Below, piece by piece: positions 16,654 to 25,978 of a stretch of DNA of 64,000 bases; positions within the stretch are counted from its first letter, which is position 1, and each line of letters begins with the position of its first letter. Made by a program: the position numbers and the translations under genes. The stretch is from NORP259 sp041398705 (GTDB taxonomy: Bacteria > Planctomycetota > UBA1135 > GCA-002686595), in the NCBI GenBank assembly GCA_041398705.1, contig JAWKUI010000002.1, forward strand, positions 1 through 64,000, in the 5' to 3' direction. The notes beneath the pieces were generated by a model. It worked only from the letters and a program-made list of their open reading frames with translations, did not search any database and was not told where the DNA came from.

Positions 16654-19254
16654 ATGAGCAATACCGAATTCACCGCGCGCCTGCGCGGAGCGATCGCTGT
16701 GTCCCTGCTGTACGCCGCCGTGTCGGCGTGCGGCAGCTCCATGAGCGTCGATACCGATGTGGAGTACTCCACCTCGGGTGCCTCGGTGGCGAACAGCGGC
16801 GTGTTCGATATCCACGGTCCGGTGGGCGGTCCCTTCCCCCAGGGAACGCGCACGTACTCGCTGACCAACGTGGGCGACGAGCTTCTCGTGTGGCAGCTCG
16901 ACACGGTCTACCCGTGGCTCATTTCCAACCCGGTGAGCGGCTACCTGGCCGCGGGCGCGTCCACGGATGTGACCGTCGAGATCGACCAGTCCCAGGCCAG
17001 CCAACTCGCCGTGGGAAGTTACCCCGCGAACCTGATCCTGCGCAGCCGCTCGAACGAAGAGGGCGAGATCTCGCTGGCGTTCCAGCTCTCGGTCGATCCC
17101 GCCCCCAGCGGCGCGTTGTCCTTCTCGCCCGATGATGAACTGTTCCTGAACCTGCCCTCCACCGGCACCACGGCCCAGGACGGCAGCATCACGGTGAACA
17201 ACAGCGGCGCCGCCGGCATCGAGTGGGAAGCCTGGTCCCAGGCGAGCTGGCTCACCGTCGAAGCCCCGGCCAACACGTGGCTCGCCCCGGGCGAACAGCA
17301 GACCCTCGGTCTGTTCGTCGACGAGAACCTGCTGCAGTCCGACGGCCTGACCAGCGCTACCACCGCCGTGACCCTGAGCCCCGTCGGGGATCCCACCTCC
17401 AGCCACGACATCACCGTTCACGTCACCCTCACCGGCGGCGACTCGGGTCGCGTGACGGCCGGTCTGGTGGCGGAATACCACTTCGACGAAGGCGCGGGCA
17501 CCACTGTGCACGATGTGTCGGGCCAGAGCCCGGCCATGGACCTGGTGATCGAAAACCCCGCCGGCGTGCAGTGGCTGCCGAGCGGCCTGTCGGTCACCAG
17601 CCCGACCCTGATCGCGAGCCCGGGCGCCGCCACGCGCATCAACAGCGCGTTGCAGGCCGCGGGCGAAATGACCGTCGAAGCGTGGATCCGGCCCGACAAC
17701 CTGAACCAGGACGGTCCGGCGCGCATCGTGACGATCTCGAACGGCCCGAGCCTGCGCAACTTCACCCTGGGCCAAGGCCTGTGGGGCAGCCAGGCGCGCG
17801 ACACCTACAACATGCGCCTGCGCAGCACGCAGACCGACCTCGACGGCATGCCGATGCTGACCAGCGGAGCGGGCGTGGCCACCACCGGCCTGCAGCACGT
17901 GGTCTACACGCGCCGCACCGACGGCCAGGCGCGCCTGTTCGTCGACGGCCAGGTGGTCTGTGAGACCAACGTGGGCGGCAACCTCGGCAACTGGGACAGC
18001 TCCTATCGTATGGCCCTAGCCGGCGAGATCGGCGCCTCCCGCCCGTGGCTCGGCGAACTGCACCTGGTCGCGGTCTATCAGCGCGCCTTGGAAGCCAGCG
18101 AGATCCAGCAGAACCTGCTGGCGGGCAGCGGCGCCCAAGCGGTCGGCCAACTCTCGGTCAGCCCCTCGAACGAGGTGCAGATCACCGCGGTGGTCGGCCA
18201 GACCCCGACGATCAACACCAACGCGTACCAGGTCGCCAACATCGGCCAAGTGGGCCTCGATTGGACCGCCAGCGTCGACCAGAACTGGGTTTCCTTGGGG
18301 CAATCCTCCGGCAGCCTGGCTTCCGGCCAGTCCGGCTCGGTGGGCATCAACATGAACCCCTCGGCGATCGCGAACCTGCCCGTGGGCGTCTACTTCGCCA
18401 CCGCGCACTTCGAGAACACGACCAGCGAGTACGGCAGCACCGACCGCAGCATCCGTCTGACGGTGCAGCAGGCGGGCCAACCCTCCACCGGGGATCGCCC
18501 GGGTCCGTCGAACACCGGCCCCACCAACCCCAGCATCCTGAGCAACGTGAGCGGCATGACGATCACGCAGGACGGCTATGTGCTCGAGAACGTGCGCGTG
18601 TCGGGCACCATCGACATCCAGGCCAACAACGTCACGATCCGCAACTTCATCGTGGACGGGGGCGGCAGCTCCTACGGCATCCGCGCCACCGGCGGCAACT
18701 ACGGCATCGTCATCGAAGACGGTGAGGTGCTCAACGTGGCCAGCGCCGGGGTCTACGGCGGCGGCTTCCACGCGAGCCGCCTCAACATCCACGAGTCCGG
18801 CGGGGACGGCATGAAGTGCACGAACGACGTGCTCGTGGAAGGCTGCTGGGTGCACCACCTGGGCACCGCGCCCGGCGCCCACGCGGACTGCAACCAGACC
18901 CGCGGCGGTTCGAACTTCATCTTCCGCGGCAACTACATGGACCTGCCGATCGACATCGGCGAGCCCTACAAGCAGAACGCGGCCTTCATCATGCAGACCG
19001 GCGAAGGTCCGGTGGACAACGTGCTGATCGAGGACAACTGGCTCAACGGCGGCAACTTCACGGTCTACATCGTCAACAAGTGGACGCCGGGCTCGAGCCT
19101 GCCGAACTACGGCGACCCGACCAACTGTCGCCTGATCGGCAACCGCTTCATGCGCGACTATCGCTACGGGGTGCTGAACACTTCCGGCTACGTCGAGATC
19201 TCCGGCAACGTGTGGGATGACGACGGCACGCTGATGGACATCAACAACCAGTGA
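16654..19254 (+). CDS. Lipoprotein with BACON, LamG and right-handed beta-helix domains
   Basis: An intact 866-residue paralogue of the gene at 13656. Signal and lipobox end at Cys26 (YAAVSAC). Domains in order: two BACON-like Ig folds (about 45-265, with WLISNPVSGYLAAG and WLTVEAPANTWLAPGE), a LamG-like jelly roll (about 270-485; EAWIRPDNLNQDGPARI and RTDGQARLFVDGQ), a third BACON-like domain (about 490-610), and a parallel beta-helix to the C-terminus (NNVTIRNFIVDGGGSSYGI, NLHESGGDGMK-like turns). ATG 16654 follows AGGGAAG. The arrangement suggests a surface-anchored polysaccharide-binding or lyase-like protein; no catalytic site is recognised. It meets the acyltransferase gene head-on with 3 bp between the stop codons. 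Confidence 0.85.
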   Translation: MSNTEFTARLRGAIAVSLLYAAVSACGSSMSVDTDVEYSTSGASVANSGVFDIHGPVGGPFPQGTRTYSLTNVGDELLVWQLDTVYPWLISNPVSGYLAAGASTDVTVEIDQSQASQLAVGSYPANLILRSRSNEEGEISLAFQLSVDPAPSGALSFSPDDELFLNLPSTGTTAQDGSITVNNSGAAGIEWEAWSQASWLTVEAPANTWLAPGEQQTLGLFVDENLLQSDGLTSATTAVTLSPVGDPTSSHDITVHVTLTGGDSGRVTAGLVAEYHFDEGAGTTVHDVSGQSPAMDLVIENPAGVQWLPSGLSVTSPTLIASPGAATRINSALQAAGEMTVEAWIRPDNLNQDGPARIVTISNGPSLRNFTLGQGLWGSQARDTYNMRLRSTQTDLDGMPMLTSGAGVATTGLQHVVYTRRTDGQARLFVDGQVVCETNVGGNLGNWDSSYRMALAGEIGASRPWLGELHLVAVYQRALEASEIQQNLLAGSGAQAVGQLSVSPSNEVQITAVVGQTPTINTNAYQVANIGQVGLDWTASVDQNWVSLGQSSGSLASGQSGSVGINMNPSAIANLPVGVYFATAHFENTTSEYGSTDRSIRLTVQQAGQPSTGDRPGPSNTGPTNPSILSNVSGMTITQDGYVLENVRVSGTIDIQANNVTIRNFIVDGGGSSYGIRATGGNYGIVIEDGEVLNVASAGVYGGGFHASRLNIHESGGDGMKCTNDVLVEGCWVHHLGTAPGAHADCNQTRGGSNFIFRGNYMDLPIDIGEPYKQNAAFIMQTGEGPVDNVLIEDNWLNGGNFTVYIVNKWTPGSSLPNYGDPTNCRLIGNRFMRDYRYGVLNTSGYVEISGNVWDDDGTLMDINNQ

Positions 19255-19257
19255 CGC

Positions 19258-20388
19258 TCAGTTCCGGTTCTTGGCCGGATACATTGGGGCTCCGGCGGGT
19301 GCCGGGGCGGTCTTCGGGTCCGCGGCCTTGGGCTGCGGACCTTTTGATTTCAGCCACCGGCCGACGGGGCGCTCGATGAAGCGCCAGGCGAGCACCGAGA
19401 CCGTCACGAGGGTCAGGAGGTACAGCCCGAGGTGGACGGTCTCCCCCAGCGCCAGGCGTGGTTCGATGAGGTGACCGTACAGGTGGTGCACCGGGATCTG
19501 CAGGATGTAGACCGCGTAACTCGCCTCGCCGAGCACCACGAAAGGCCGCCAGCCGCGGGTCCGGAACGCGGCTTGGGGCAGGTCCGCCAGGGCGAGGATC
19601 AACAGCAGGAACAGCGGCGCATGGAAACTCGCGCCGAGGGCGAGCGGCAAGGGGCTCAGGGCCTGCAAGTGGTGCGGGAACTGCAACGCGAGCACAACGG
19701 CGGTTGCGGCGAGCGCCGTTTGGAACCAGGCCTGCAGGGCTTTCGGTCCGGAGCCGCGCCGTGCGAGCCACAGGTGCCCGCCCGCGATGCCGAGCACGAA
19801 GCTGCACAGGTGCACCGGGGGGAAGTAGTGCAGAAGCTCCCATTTGCGCGCGCCAAAGGTCTCCGAGCGCAACGCGAAGCCGAGCACCCCTTGCGTCGCG
19901 AGCCAGAACAACAGAGCCAGCCCGATGGCACGCCGCGGCGTGCCGAACTGCCCACGCCGCCAGCCAATCCACAGCAGCGGGAACAGGGCGTAGAAAAACG
20001 CCTCGACCGACAGGGACCACGCGGGCGGGTTGATCGCCAAGGCATGACCGGGCACCCACGCCTGCAGGAACGCGGCCCCGAGCGCCAGGTCCACGGGCGC
20101 CGGCTGCCGCCCCCGGGCCAGGAACGACGCCAACATCAACGCCAGGGACACGAAGTACAACGGCCCGATGCGCGCTAGCCGCGCCCAGAGGTACGGCCCT
20201 GCGGAACACGCGGGCCGCAGCGCATAGGTCACCGCCATCACGAAGCCCGAAAGCACGAAGAAGAACGTGACCATCTGCGGCCCCGCCACGATCGCGCCGC
20301 TCCACCCCATCGCCTCGCGGGCGAAGTGGAACAGCACCACCACGATGGCGGCAACGAAACGGGCAATGGTCAGACTCTCGAGGCGCAT
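19258..20388 (-). CDS. OafA-type acyltransferase 3 (membrane O-acyltransferase)
   Basis: A 376-residue polytopic protein of the acyltransferase 3 family (OafA/NolL/YrhL), which O-acetylates or succinylates surface sugars. The N-terminus MRLESLTIARFVAAIVVVLF matches the family's opening; FVLSGFVMAV, NPPAWSLSVEAFFYALFP (with the SxSxE/FFY block) and a final WRFIERPVGRWLKS (the usual [FY]xxE[RK]P) are all present, with about ten hydrophobic segments. ATG 20388 gives the standard start; the frame is open 42 bp further. It sits between two beta-helix paralogues on the opposite strand, which suggests that they act on the same polysaccharide. Confidence 0.88.
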   Translation of the reverse strand: MRLESLTIARFVAAIVVVLFHFAREAMGWSGAIVAGPQMVTFFFVLSGFVMAVTYALRPACSAGPYLWARLARIGPLYFVSLALMLASFLARGRQPAPVDLALGAAFLQAWVPGHALAINPPAWSLSVEAFFYALFPLLWIGWRRGQFGTPRRAIGLALLFWLATQGVLGFALRSETFGARKWELLHYFPPVHLCSFVLGIAGGHLWLARRGSGPKALQAWFQTALAATAVVLALQFPHHLQALSPLPLALGASFHAPLFLLLILALADLPQAAFRTRGWRPFVVLGEASYAVYILQIPVHHLYGHLIEPRLALGETVHLGLYLLTLVTVSVLAWRFIERPVGRWLKSKGPQPKAADPKTAPAPAGAPMYPAKNRN

Positions 20389-20603
20389 GGGCGCAATGGA
20401 ACTGGCAGGCGGACCCGGGCATGCTCGCACGCCCCATCGCCTGAGCCCCCATGTCGGGTTCCGGGACCGCGGCCGATTCCCATCCGTTGGCCGGTTTCTT
20501 GGCGTCCTCGGGCACGCTGGAGTCCCCAGGCCGGGTGCGCCGCGTCCGATCCACCGCCGCGCGCTTGAGGCCCCCGGCCCGATCGGGGATGATCGTTGCT
20601 GCC

Positions 20604-22487
20604 ATGTTGCTCCCCCGCCTGCTCGCCCTGTTCTCCTGCCTGCTGACCCCCGTACTCGCCGTTCAGGAGCCCGCGGCCGGCCCCGGATCCGAAGGCCGCG
20701 TACGCGCGGGCCTGCAGGTCGAATACCGCTTCGACGAAGGCACCGGAATCAAGGTTCATGATCGCAGCGGCCTGCAACCGGCGCTCGACCTCTCGATCGA
20801 AAACAGCGCCGCCGCGCGCTGGATCTCGGGTGGCCTCACCTTGCACGCTCCCACCATGCTCAGCACCCCCGGTCCGGCCCTGCGCCTGACCGAAGCCCTG
20901 CGCAAGAGCCAGGCGCTGACGATCGAAGCGTGGATCCGCCCGGCCGCGCGCCGCCAGGCGGGCATGGCGCGCCTGATCGGAGTGTCCGGCGGAGACACCT
21001 TGCGCAACTTCACCCTCGGTCAGGGCGAGTACCAAGACCAACCGAGCAACGTGTTCCAGGCCCGCGCGCGCAGCACCGAAACCGACCTGAACGGCTTGCC
21101 CGGTCTCGTGACCGCCGAAGGCGCGGTCACCGGGGCGATCCAGCACGTCGTGTTCACCCGCGACCGCGACGGCGCGACGAGCTTGTTCGTCGACGGCGAA
21201 GTGCAGGCGGAGTCCACCTTGGCCGGCACCTTCGACAACTGGGACTCGGGATACCAACTGCTCGTGGCGAACGAAGCCGGGGCGAAGTCCCCTTGGCTCG
21301 GCGACCTGTACCTGCTTGCGATCTACGACCGCGCCCTCGCTCGCGAGGAGATCGGTCGCAACTTCGCCGCCCAGAGCGGGGCGTCGAACCTCGGGCACCT
21401 ATCCGTGGCGCCCCTCGCCAGCGCTTCGGTGATCGCGGTGCAAGGCCAGGGCCTCGTGCACTCCGACCGCGGCTGGGTACTGTCGAACATCGGCAACCGG
21501 CCGCTCGAATGGTCTGCCCAGGAGGACTGCGCGTGGCTCGAGCTGGCGCCCGCCTCCGGCACCCTGGCCCCGGGCGCCCAGGTCACGCTGAACCTGTCCG
21601 TGATCGAAAGCGCGCTCGCCGAATTGCCCCTCGGCAACCACAGCGCCGAAATCCGCTTCGACAACGCCGGTTCGAACCTGGGCAACGCCGTGCGCGAGGT
21701 GATCCTGCAGCACCTCGCCCCGGGCACCGGCGACGGCCGCGGCGTCAAACCCGGCCCCCACAACACCGGCCCGAGCGACCCGAGCGCGCTCAAGAAGGTC
21801 GGCTCGATCACCGTGACCAAAAAAGGCACCGTGCTCGAGAACGTGCACATCGAAGGTGCCCTGATCATCCGCGCCGACGACGTGGTCGTGCGCAACTTCG
21901 TCATCGACGGCGGCGGCACCGCCTACGGCATCCGCTGCAGCTTCGGCAACACCGGCCTGCGCTTTGAGAACGGCGAGATCTACAACGTGGCCAGCGCGTG
22001 CGTCTACGGCGCCGGCTTCACCGCGCGTGCGCTCAATCTGCACGAGAGCGGCAGCGACGGCTTCAAGACCGCCAGCGGTTCGATCGTCGAAGGCTGTTGG
22101 ATCCACCACATGGGCATGGCCCCCGGCGCCCACGCCGATGGCAACCAAACCCGCGACGGCAAGGGCCTGGTCTTCCGCGGCAACTTCTTCGACATGCCGA
22201 TCGACATCGGCGCGCCCTACAAATCCAACGCCGCCCTCATCATCCAGACCGGCCTCGGCCCCATCGACGACGTGCTCATCGAAGGCAATTGGCTCAACGG
22301 CGGCAACTTTACCCTGTACGTCACCGACAAGGGCACGGGCTACGGCCCCCCCACCAACGTCCGCATCAAGGACAACTGGTTCGGTCGCGACTACCGCTAC
22401 GGCGTGCTCGACTCCTTCGGCTACCAACGCATCGAAGGCAACCGCTGGGAAGACACCGGCGAGTTGATGAGTATCAACAATCAGTAA
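20604..22487 (+). CDS. Secreted LamG/BACON/beta-helix protein (short paralogue)
   Basis: A 627-residue paralogue of the proteins at 13656 and 16654 that lacks both N-terminal BACON domains. A signal peptide (MLLPRLLALFSCLLTPVLA) without lipobox cysteine is followed directly by the LamG-like domain (LQVEYRFDEGTGIKVHDRSG), one BACON-like domain (CAWLELAPASGTLAPGAQ) and the C-terminal beta-helix ending TGELMSINNQ. It would be released or held differently from its lipid-anchored relatives. An upstream in-frame ATG at 20589 adds five residues. The 215-bp gap before it is shared with the divergent OafA gene and must contain both promoters. Confidence 0.85.
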   Translation: MLLPRLLALFSCLLTPVLAVQEPAAGPGSEGRVRAGLQVEYRFDEGTGIKVHDRSGLQPALDLSIENSAAARWISGGLTLHAPTMLSTPGPALRLTEALRKSQALTIEAWIRPAARRQAGMARLIGVSGGDTLRNFTLGQGEYQDQPSNVFQARARSTETDLNGLPGLVTAEGAVTGAIQHVVFTRDRDGATSLFVDGEVQAESTLAGTFDNWDSGYQLLVANEAGAKSPWLGDLYLLAIYDRALAREEIGRNFAAQSGASNLGHLSVAPLASASVIAVQGQGLVHSDRGWVLSNIGNRPLEWSAQEDCAWLELAPASGTLAPGAQVTLNLSVIESALAELPLGNHSAEIRFDNAGSNLGNAVREVILQHLAPGTGDGRGVKPGPHNTGPSDPSALKKVGSITVTKKGTVLENVHIEGALIIRADDVVVRNFVIDGGGTAYGIRCSFGNTGLRFENGEIYNVASACVYGAGFTARALNLHESGSDGFKTASGSIVEGCWIHHMGMAPGAHADGNQTRDGKGLVFRGNFFDMPIDIGAPYKSNAALIIQTGLGPIDDVLIEGNWLNGGNFTLYVTDKGTGYGPPTNVRIKDNWFGRDYRYGVLDSFGYQRIEGNRWEDTGELMSINNQ

Positions 22488-22760
22488 CGCAACCTGCGGG
22501 AATCCGCCAGCGGGCATTGCCCTTGCCACGGGCGGCGCGCGGCCGTTTGCGGCTGTATCTGCGGACATTCGCCCGGACCGACCGTCCAGATCGGGGCGTT
22601 GGATCCCAAGTTTCCCCGCCCCACGGGGTCCCTGCGCGCCTTCGGAACTCAAAATTCCGAGAAAGCGGCAACGGGAGCGAGCTTGGGCTATACAGGAGAA
22701 TGACCCGGATTCCTTCTCCCTTTCTGTTCTTGCCGGGCACCCTTCTCCCGATCCACGATC

Positions 22761-24386
22761 ATGATTTCACGATCTCTGATTCTCCCCCTCACGCTTTCCT
22801 TTGGCCTTGGCGGACAAGCCCTGGCGCAGTCGGAAGTGTGGTCCCAGGTCTTCGGGACCCCCTCCATCGAAACGGCCATTTGCGCCTGTCCAGATATGGG
22901 CACCGGCTTTTTTGCCGGGGGCATGACCATGGGTGCGCTGGCAGGACCCGCGGGCGCGGGTCTGGACGGTTGGGTGGGCCACTTCGACAGCAACGGCGCC
23001 CCCCTTTGGTTGACCCAGCTGGACTACTCGAACGTCGATGCAGTGTACGGGGTTGCCAGTGACGGAGCCGGTGGCGTGCTCGCGGTGGGCAGCGTGTACG
23101 ACAACCACACCTGGGTCGTTCGCTTGGATGCCACGGGCCAGATCCTGTGGCAATCGAACACGGCCGGCATCATCTTCAACTATCCCCGCGCCGGAGTGAG
23201 CGACGGGGCCGGTGGCATCTACGCCGGTGGCCTCGGGTACGCGGGTTTCGCCCCCCAGTCGTTCGGCGGAAGAGACGGTTGGGTCGCCCGCTACGATGGC
23301 CAGGGCAATCGCCTTTGGTTGCGAGGGATGGGCACCACGGGCCGTGACGAAGTCACCTCCTTGGCGACCGCACCCGGGGGAGGCGTCTACTACGCGGGCA
23401 CTTCGTTCCAGGGCATCGGACCAGACCATGGTTTCATGGGTTTGATCGACGCGAGCGGCAACCTCGTTTGGGAGTTGGACCTGCCCCCGGGTACGGAATG
23501 GGATCACGTGCAGATCGCTCCTGCCGCAGGCGGCGATGTGTTTGTGGGCGGGGGAACCCTGGGCTTCCTCGGCACCACCTACGCCGGCGGAAAAGACGCC
23601 TGGGTCGCGCGCGTGAGCCCGACGGGCACCATCCACTGGCTCGAACAATTCGGAACCCCCGAAGACGAGCGGGTCATGTCGCTCATCCCGGACAACCACG
23701 GCGGGGTCTATGCCGCCGGGGACACCGAAGATGCGTTGTTCGGTGTCCACACGGGAGCAACGGACGGCTGGCTCGCGCGCTTCGATTCCGCCGGCCACCG
23801 GACCTGGAGCCTGCAACAAGGCGGCGTCTCTTCGGACCAATGGGTCACGGTCATGCCCATCGGAACCCAAGATGTGCTCGTCGGTGGCGTCAAGCACATC
23901 GTGGCAGGACCGGGGGTCTCCCACTCGGAGATCTTCCTGGCGCGCTACGAAACCGACCTCGTCGGAAACGTCTACTGCGCGAATCCGGTGCAGAACTCGG
24001 CCGGCACGGTCGCGCGCATCGAAGCCAAAGGCAGCTACCTCGCCAGCGACGACGACCTGCGCCTGACGACCTACGGCCTCCCGGGCAACCGCGCCGCCTA
24101 CTACCTCGCCGCACGTTTGCCCGGCATGATCACGAGCCCCGGCGGCGGAATGGGCAACATCTGCCTCGGCGGAGCGATCGGGCGCCTGAATCGCCCCGGC
24201 GAAATCCTGACGACCGCCACCACCGGAATCGTCACCCTAGTCATCGACACCTCCAACCTGCCCCAGGGCTCCACCACCGCGCCGATCCTGGCCGGCGAAA
24301 CCTGGCACTTCCAACTCTGGTACCGGGACCTGCTCCCCGCCCCGACTTCGATCTTCAGCGAAGCCGTCGCGGTTCCGTTTGAGTGA
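22761..24386 (+). CDS. Secreted SBBP-repeat beta-propeller protein with planctomycete C-terminal module
   Basis: A 541-residue secreted protein (signal MISRSLILPLTLSFGLGGQA). Residues about 30-400 are repeated blades of the type DGWVARYDGQGNRLWLR and GGVYAAGDTEDALFG, an SBBP-like propeller. The C-terminal ~140 residues form a separate module starting YCANPVQNSAG, passing GGGMGNICLGG, and ending WHFQLWYRDLL...FSEAVAVPFE. The same module ends the protein at 25979. Such ends are common on secreted planctomycete proteins and may serve in sorting or surface attachment; that function is unproven. No enzymatic motif is visible. Confidence 0.85.
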   Translation: MISRSLILPLTLSFGLGGQALAQSEVWSQVFGTPSIETAICACPDMGTGFFAGGMTMGALAGPAGAGLDGWVGHFDSNGAPLWLTQLDYSNVDAVYGVASDGAGGVLAVGSVYDNHTWVVRLDATGQILWQSNTAGIIFNYPRAGVSDGAGGIYAGGLGYAGFAPQSFGGRDGWVARYDGQGNRLWLRGMGTTGRDEVTSLATAPGGGVYYAGTSFQGIGPDHGFMGLIDASGNLVWELDLPPGTEWDHVQIAPAAGGDVFVGGGTLGFLGTTYAGGKDAWVARVSPTGTIHWLEQFGTPEDERVMSLIPDNHGGVYAAGDTEDALFGVHTGATDGWLARFDSAGHRTWSLQQGGVSSDQWVTVMPIGTQDVLVGGVKHIVAGPGVSHSEIFLARYETDLVGNVYCANPVQNSAGTVARIEAKGSYLASDDDLRLTTYGLPGNRAAYYLAARLPGMITSPGGGMGNICLGGAIGRLNRPGEILTTATTGIVTLVIDTSNLPQGSTTAPILAGETWHFQLWYRDLLPAPTSIFSEAVAVPFE

Positions 24387-24399
24387 ATGTCCGGGCTTG

Positions 24400-24448
24400 T
24401 CCCGCACGGGTCTTTCTGGTCGATCCGATCGCAGGTGCCCGTGCGGGA
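24400..24448. terminator. Possible bidirectional terminator between convergent genes
   Basis: A perfect 11-bp inverted repeat (24400-24410 with 24438-24448) with a 27-nt loop lies between convergent genes ending at 24386 and 24521. The long loop and absence of a strong T-run make it uncertain. Confidence 0.35.
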
Positions 24449-24520
24449 TGAGTTTCTTGGAGGCGCAGGTCAGGCGCGGCCAGCGATCGCCGCCAGCCCC
24501 TGGGGCCCGTTCGCAGAGCA

Positions 24521-25276
24521 TCACTCGGTAAGCAAGAACCGTCGAAGGGACTCCGAAGAAAACGACATCGCTTGAACTGAGCAAAAGGACAAGCTTTGGG
24601 CAGCGTACTCCATCCCCGCCACCCAGATGTCCGCCTGCTCCCGGTATGGCCCCCACTCGACTCGGACCTGGAGTCCAGGTTGCTGGGAGGTGACGTCATC
24701 CACGGCCTTCTGTACCCGAGCTTCCGCGGCTTGCTTCCAGGCCGGCATCGCCTGCAGGGCACGCACCTCGGCACGAATCCGATAGAGCTCCGGGTTCTCG
24801 GCGGCATCCACCACGAACACGCCGGGCACTTTGCTGCCATCCTCGTACACGCGGCGGTGGAAGAGATAAATCGTCTCTGGATCCTCTCCCCGATCATCAA
24901 GCTCGTCCAATCCCAACCACTGGGACCAGGGATCCGGACTCGCCAACCACGCATCCCGAGCCTTTCTGTTCAGGTCCCCGCTCTGCACAAGTAACTCCCG
25001 GCGGCGCCTATCCACGCTTTTGAAGGAATCCCCAGCCGATCCCTCCTCCAGGGCGGGGGATTCCGAATCGACCTGCGCGACCGGTGGAGTCCGGGGATGC
25101 CCGTCCTCTTTTCCACCCATGAGGGAGCCTTCCCCTACCGTCTCTTCCGATCTCCAAGAACCATCGTCCGGAATCATGCCGTCACCAATCGAATCGGGAC
25201 GGGAATCACGACTCAACCAGAAGATAGTGCCAATCAGCGCGAGTCCAACAGCGAGAACAACAACAGGTTTCTTCAT
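24521..25276 (-). CDS. Hypothetical membrane-anchored protein
   Basis: A 251-residue protein with one N-terminal membrane segment (MKKPVVVLAVGLALIGTIFW), so the rest is probably periplasmic. A low-complexity region rich in D, S, G and E (25-85) is followed by a more ordered part with aromatic and charged residues. No family is recognised. Base composition is visibly lower in GC than its neighbours, suggesting a newer or less constrained gene. It is convergent with the propeller gene. Confidence 0.6.
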   Translation of the reverse strand: MKKPVVVLAVGLALIGTIFWLSRDSRPDSIGDGMIPDDGSWRSEETVGEGSLMGGKEDGHPRTPPVAQVDSESPALEEGSAGDSFKSVDRRRRELLVQSGDLNRKARDAWLASPDPWSQWLGLDELDDRGEDPETIYLFHRRVYEDGSKVPGVFVVDAAENPELYRIRAEVRALQAMPAWKQAAEARVQKAVDDVTSQQPGLQVRVEWGPYREQADIWVAGMEYAAQSLSFCSVQAMSFSSESLRRFLLTE

Positions 25277-25620
25277 GGCAAATGGTGCCTGGCAAGCAAG
25301 TCGGTTTCGAATTCAAAGGCGCATCGGGTCGCCGCGGCAATGGCAAGCCATCCGTGGCTGATGATCCTTGGCCCGCTGAATCCTAGGAGATCTCCCCTGC
25401 AGCCGCCCGTTGCAATCACGCAATTCAGCTCCGCTCCGTGGAGCATCACCGACCGCAGCAAGATGACCCCGAAAGATTGCCGACCCCCCCGCCCGCAGGA
25501 GGCCGCGTTACAGCCTTAAACCTCCGTTGGGACCGGGTACCAGGGCCGCATTTCCCCGCCCGCAGTGGGCACCTTTACCGCCTCGGTATCGATCCCTGCG
25601 CCGGATGCCACCGGGCGCTC
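25277..25620. other. 344-bp region without a gene
   Basis: This is the upstream flank of the hypothetical gene at 24521, ending at the broken glycosyltransferase copy. No coding region, convincing promoter or terminator is visible; the only notable point is a lower-GC patch next to the gene start. Confidence 0.4.
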
Positions 25621-25913
25621 CTACACCTCCCCCAGATGCCGCGCGAGAAACGCGCGCAGGTGGGAAATCAGCTCGGGTGAAGCGGAGTCGGAGATGCGCT
25701 TGCTCGCCTGCACCGAGTCCAGGGACTCGAGGCGCCGGGCGAGGTCGATCTCGTCCTGGGCGACCTGCACGATGCCGAGGCGTTCGAAACGTTCGGCGGT
25801 GGCGAGTTGGTGTTCGTTGCGCTGTTCGCCGGGGGAGGCTCGGCGGGGCATGATCAGCACGGGTTTGCCCATTTCGAGGGCCTTGAGAATCGTGCCCATG
25901 CCAGCGTGGGCGA
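25621..25913 (-). repeat. Direct repeat copy A of the glycosyltransferase 3' end
   Basis: 293 bp aligned without gaps to 28178-28470 with 16 mismatches counted by eye (about 94.5% identity). The two copies have the same orientation and bracket the gene at 25979-27769. Similarity stops abruptly at 25913. Confidence 0.85.
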
Positions 25914-25920
25914 CTGCCAA
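25621..25920 (-). pseudogene. Truncated duplicate of the Alg13/PssE-like glycosyltransferase
   Basis: This reads as the C-terminal 94 or so residues of the protein at 28178, from AHAGMGTILKAL to the stop, with few substitutions (for example EMGK for ELGK and SPGEQ for SLGEQ). The N-terminal half, including VTVGTQGPFDRL, is absent, so it cannot work as a complete enzyme. It was left behind by a duplication or recombination that also placed the propeller gene between the copies. Confidence 0.85.
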
Positions 25921-25978
25921 AGAAATCGCGGTGGTCCATCCGATCGCGGGCAGGTAGCGATCGGACGGACCGGCGAAC

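Noticed and set aside
22686..22696. TATACA box before the propeller gene at 22761
   Set aside because: No -35 at suitable spacing was found.
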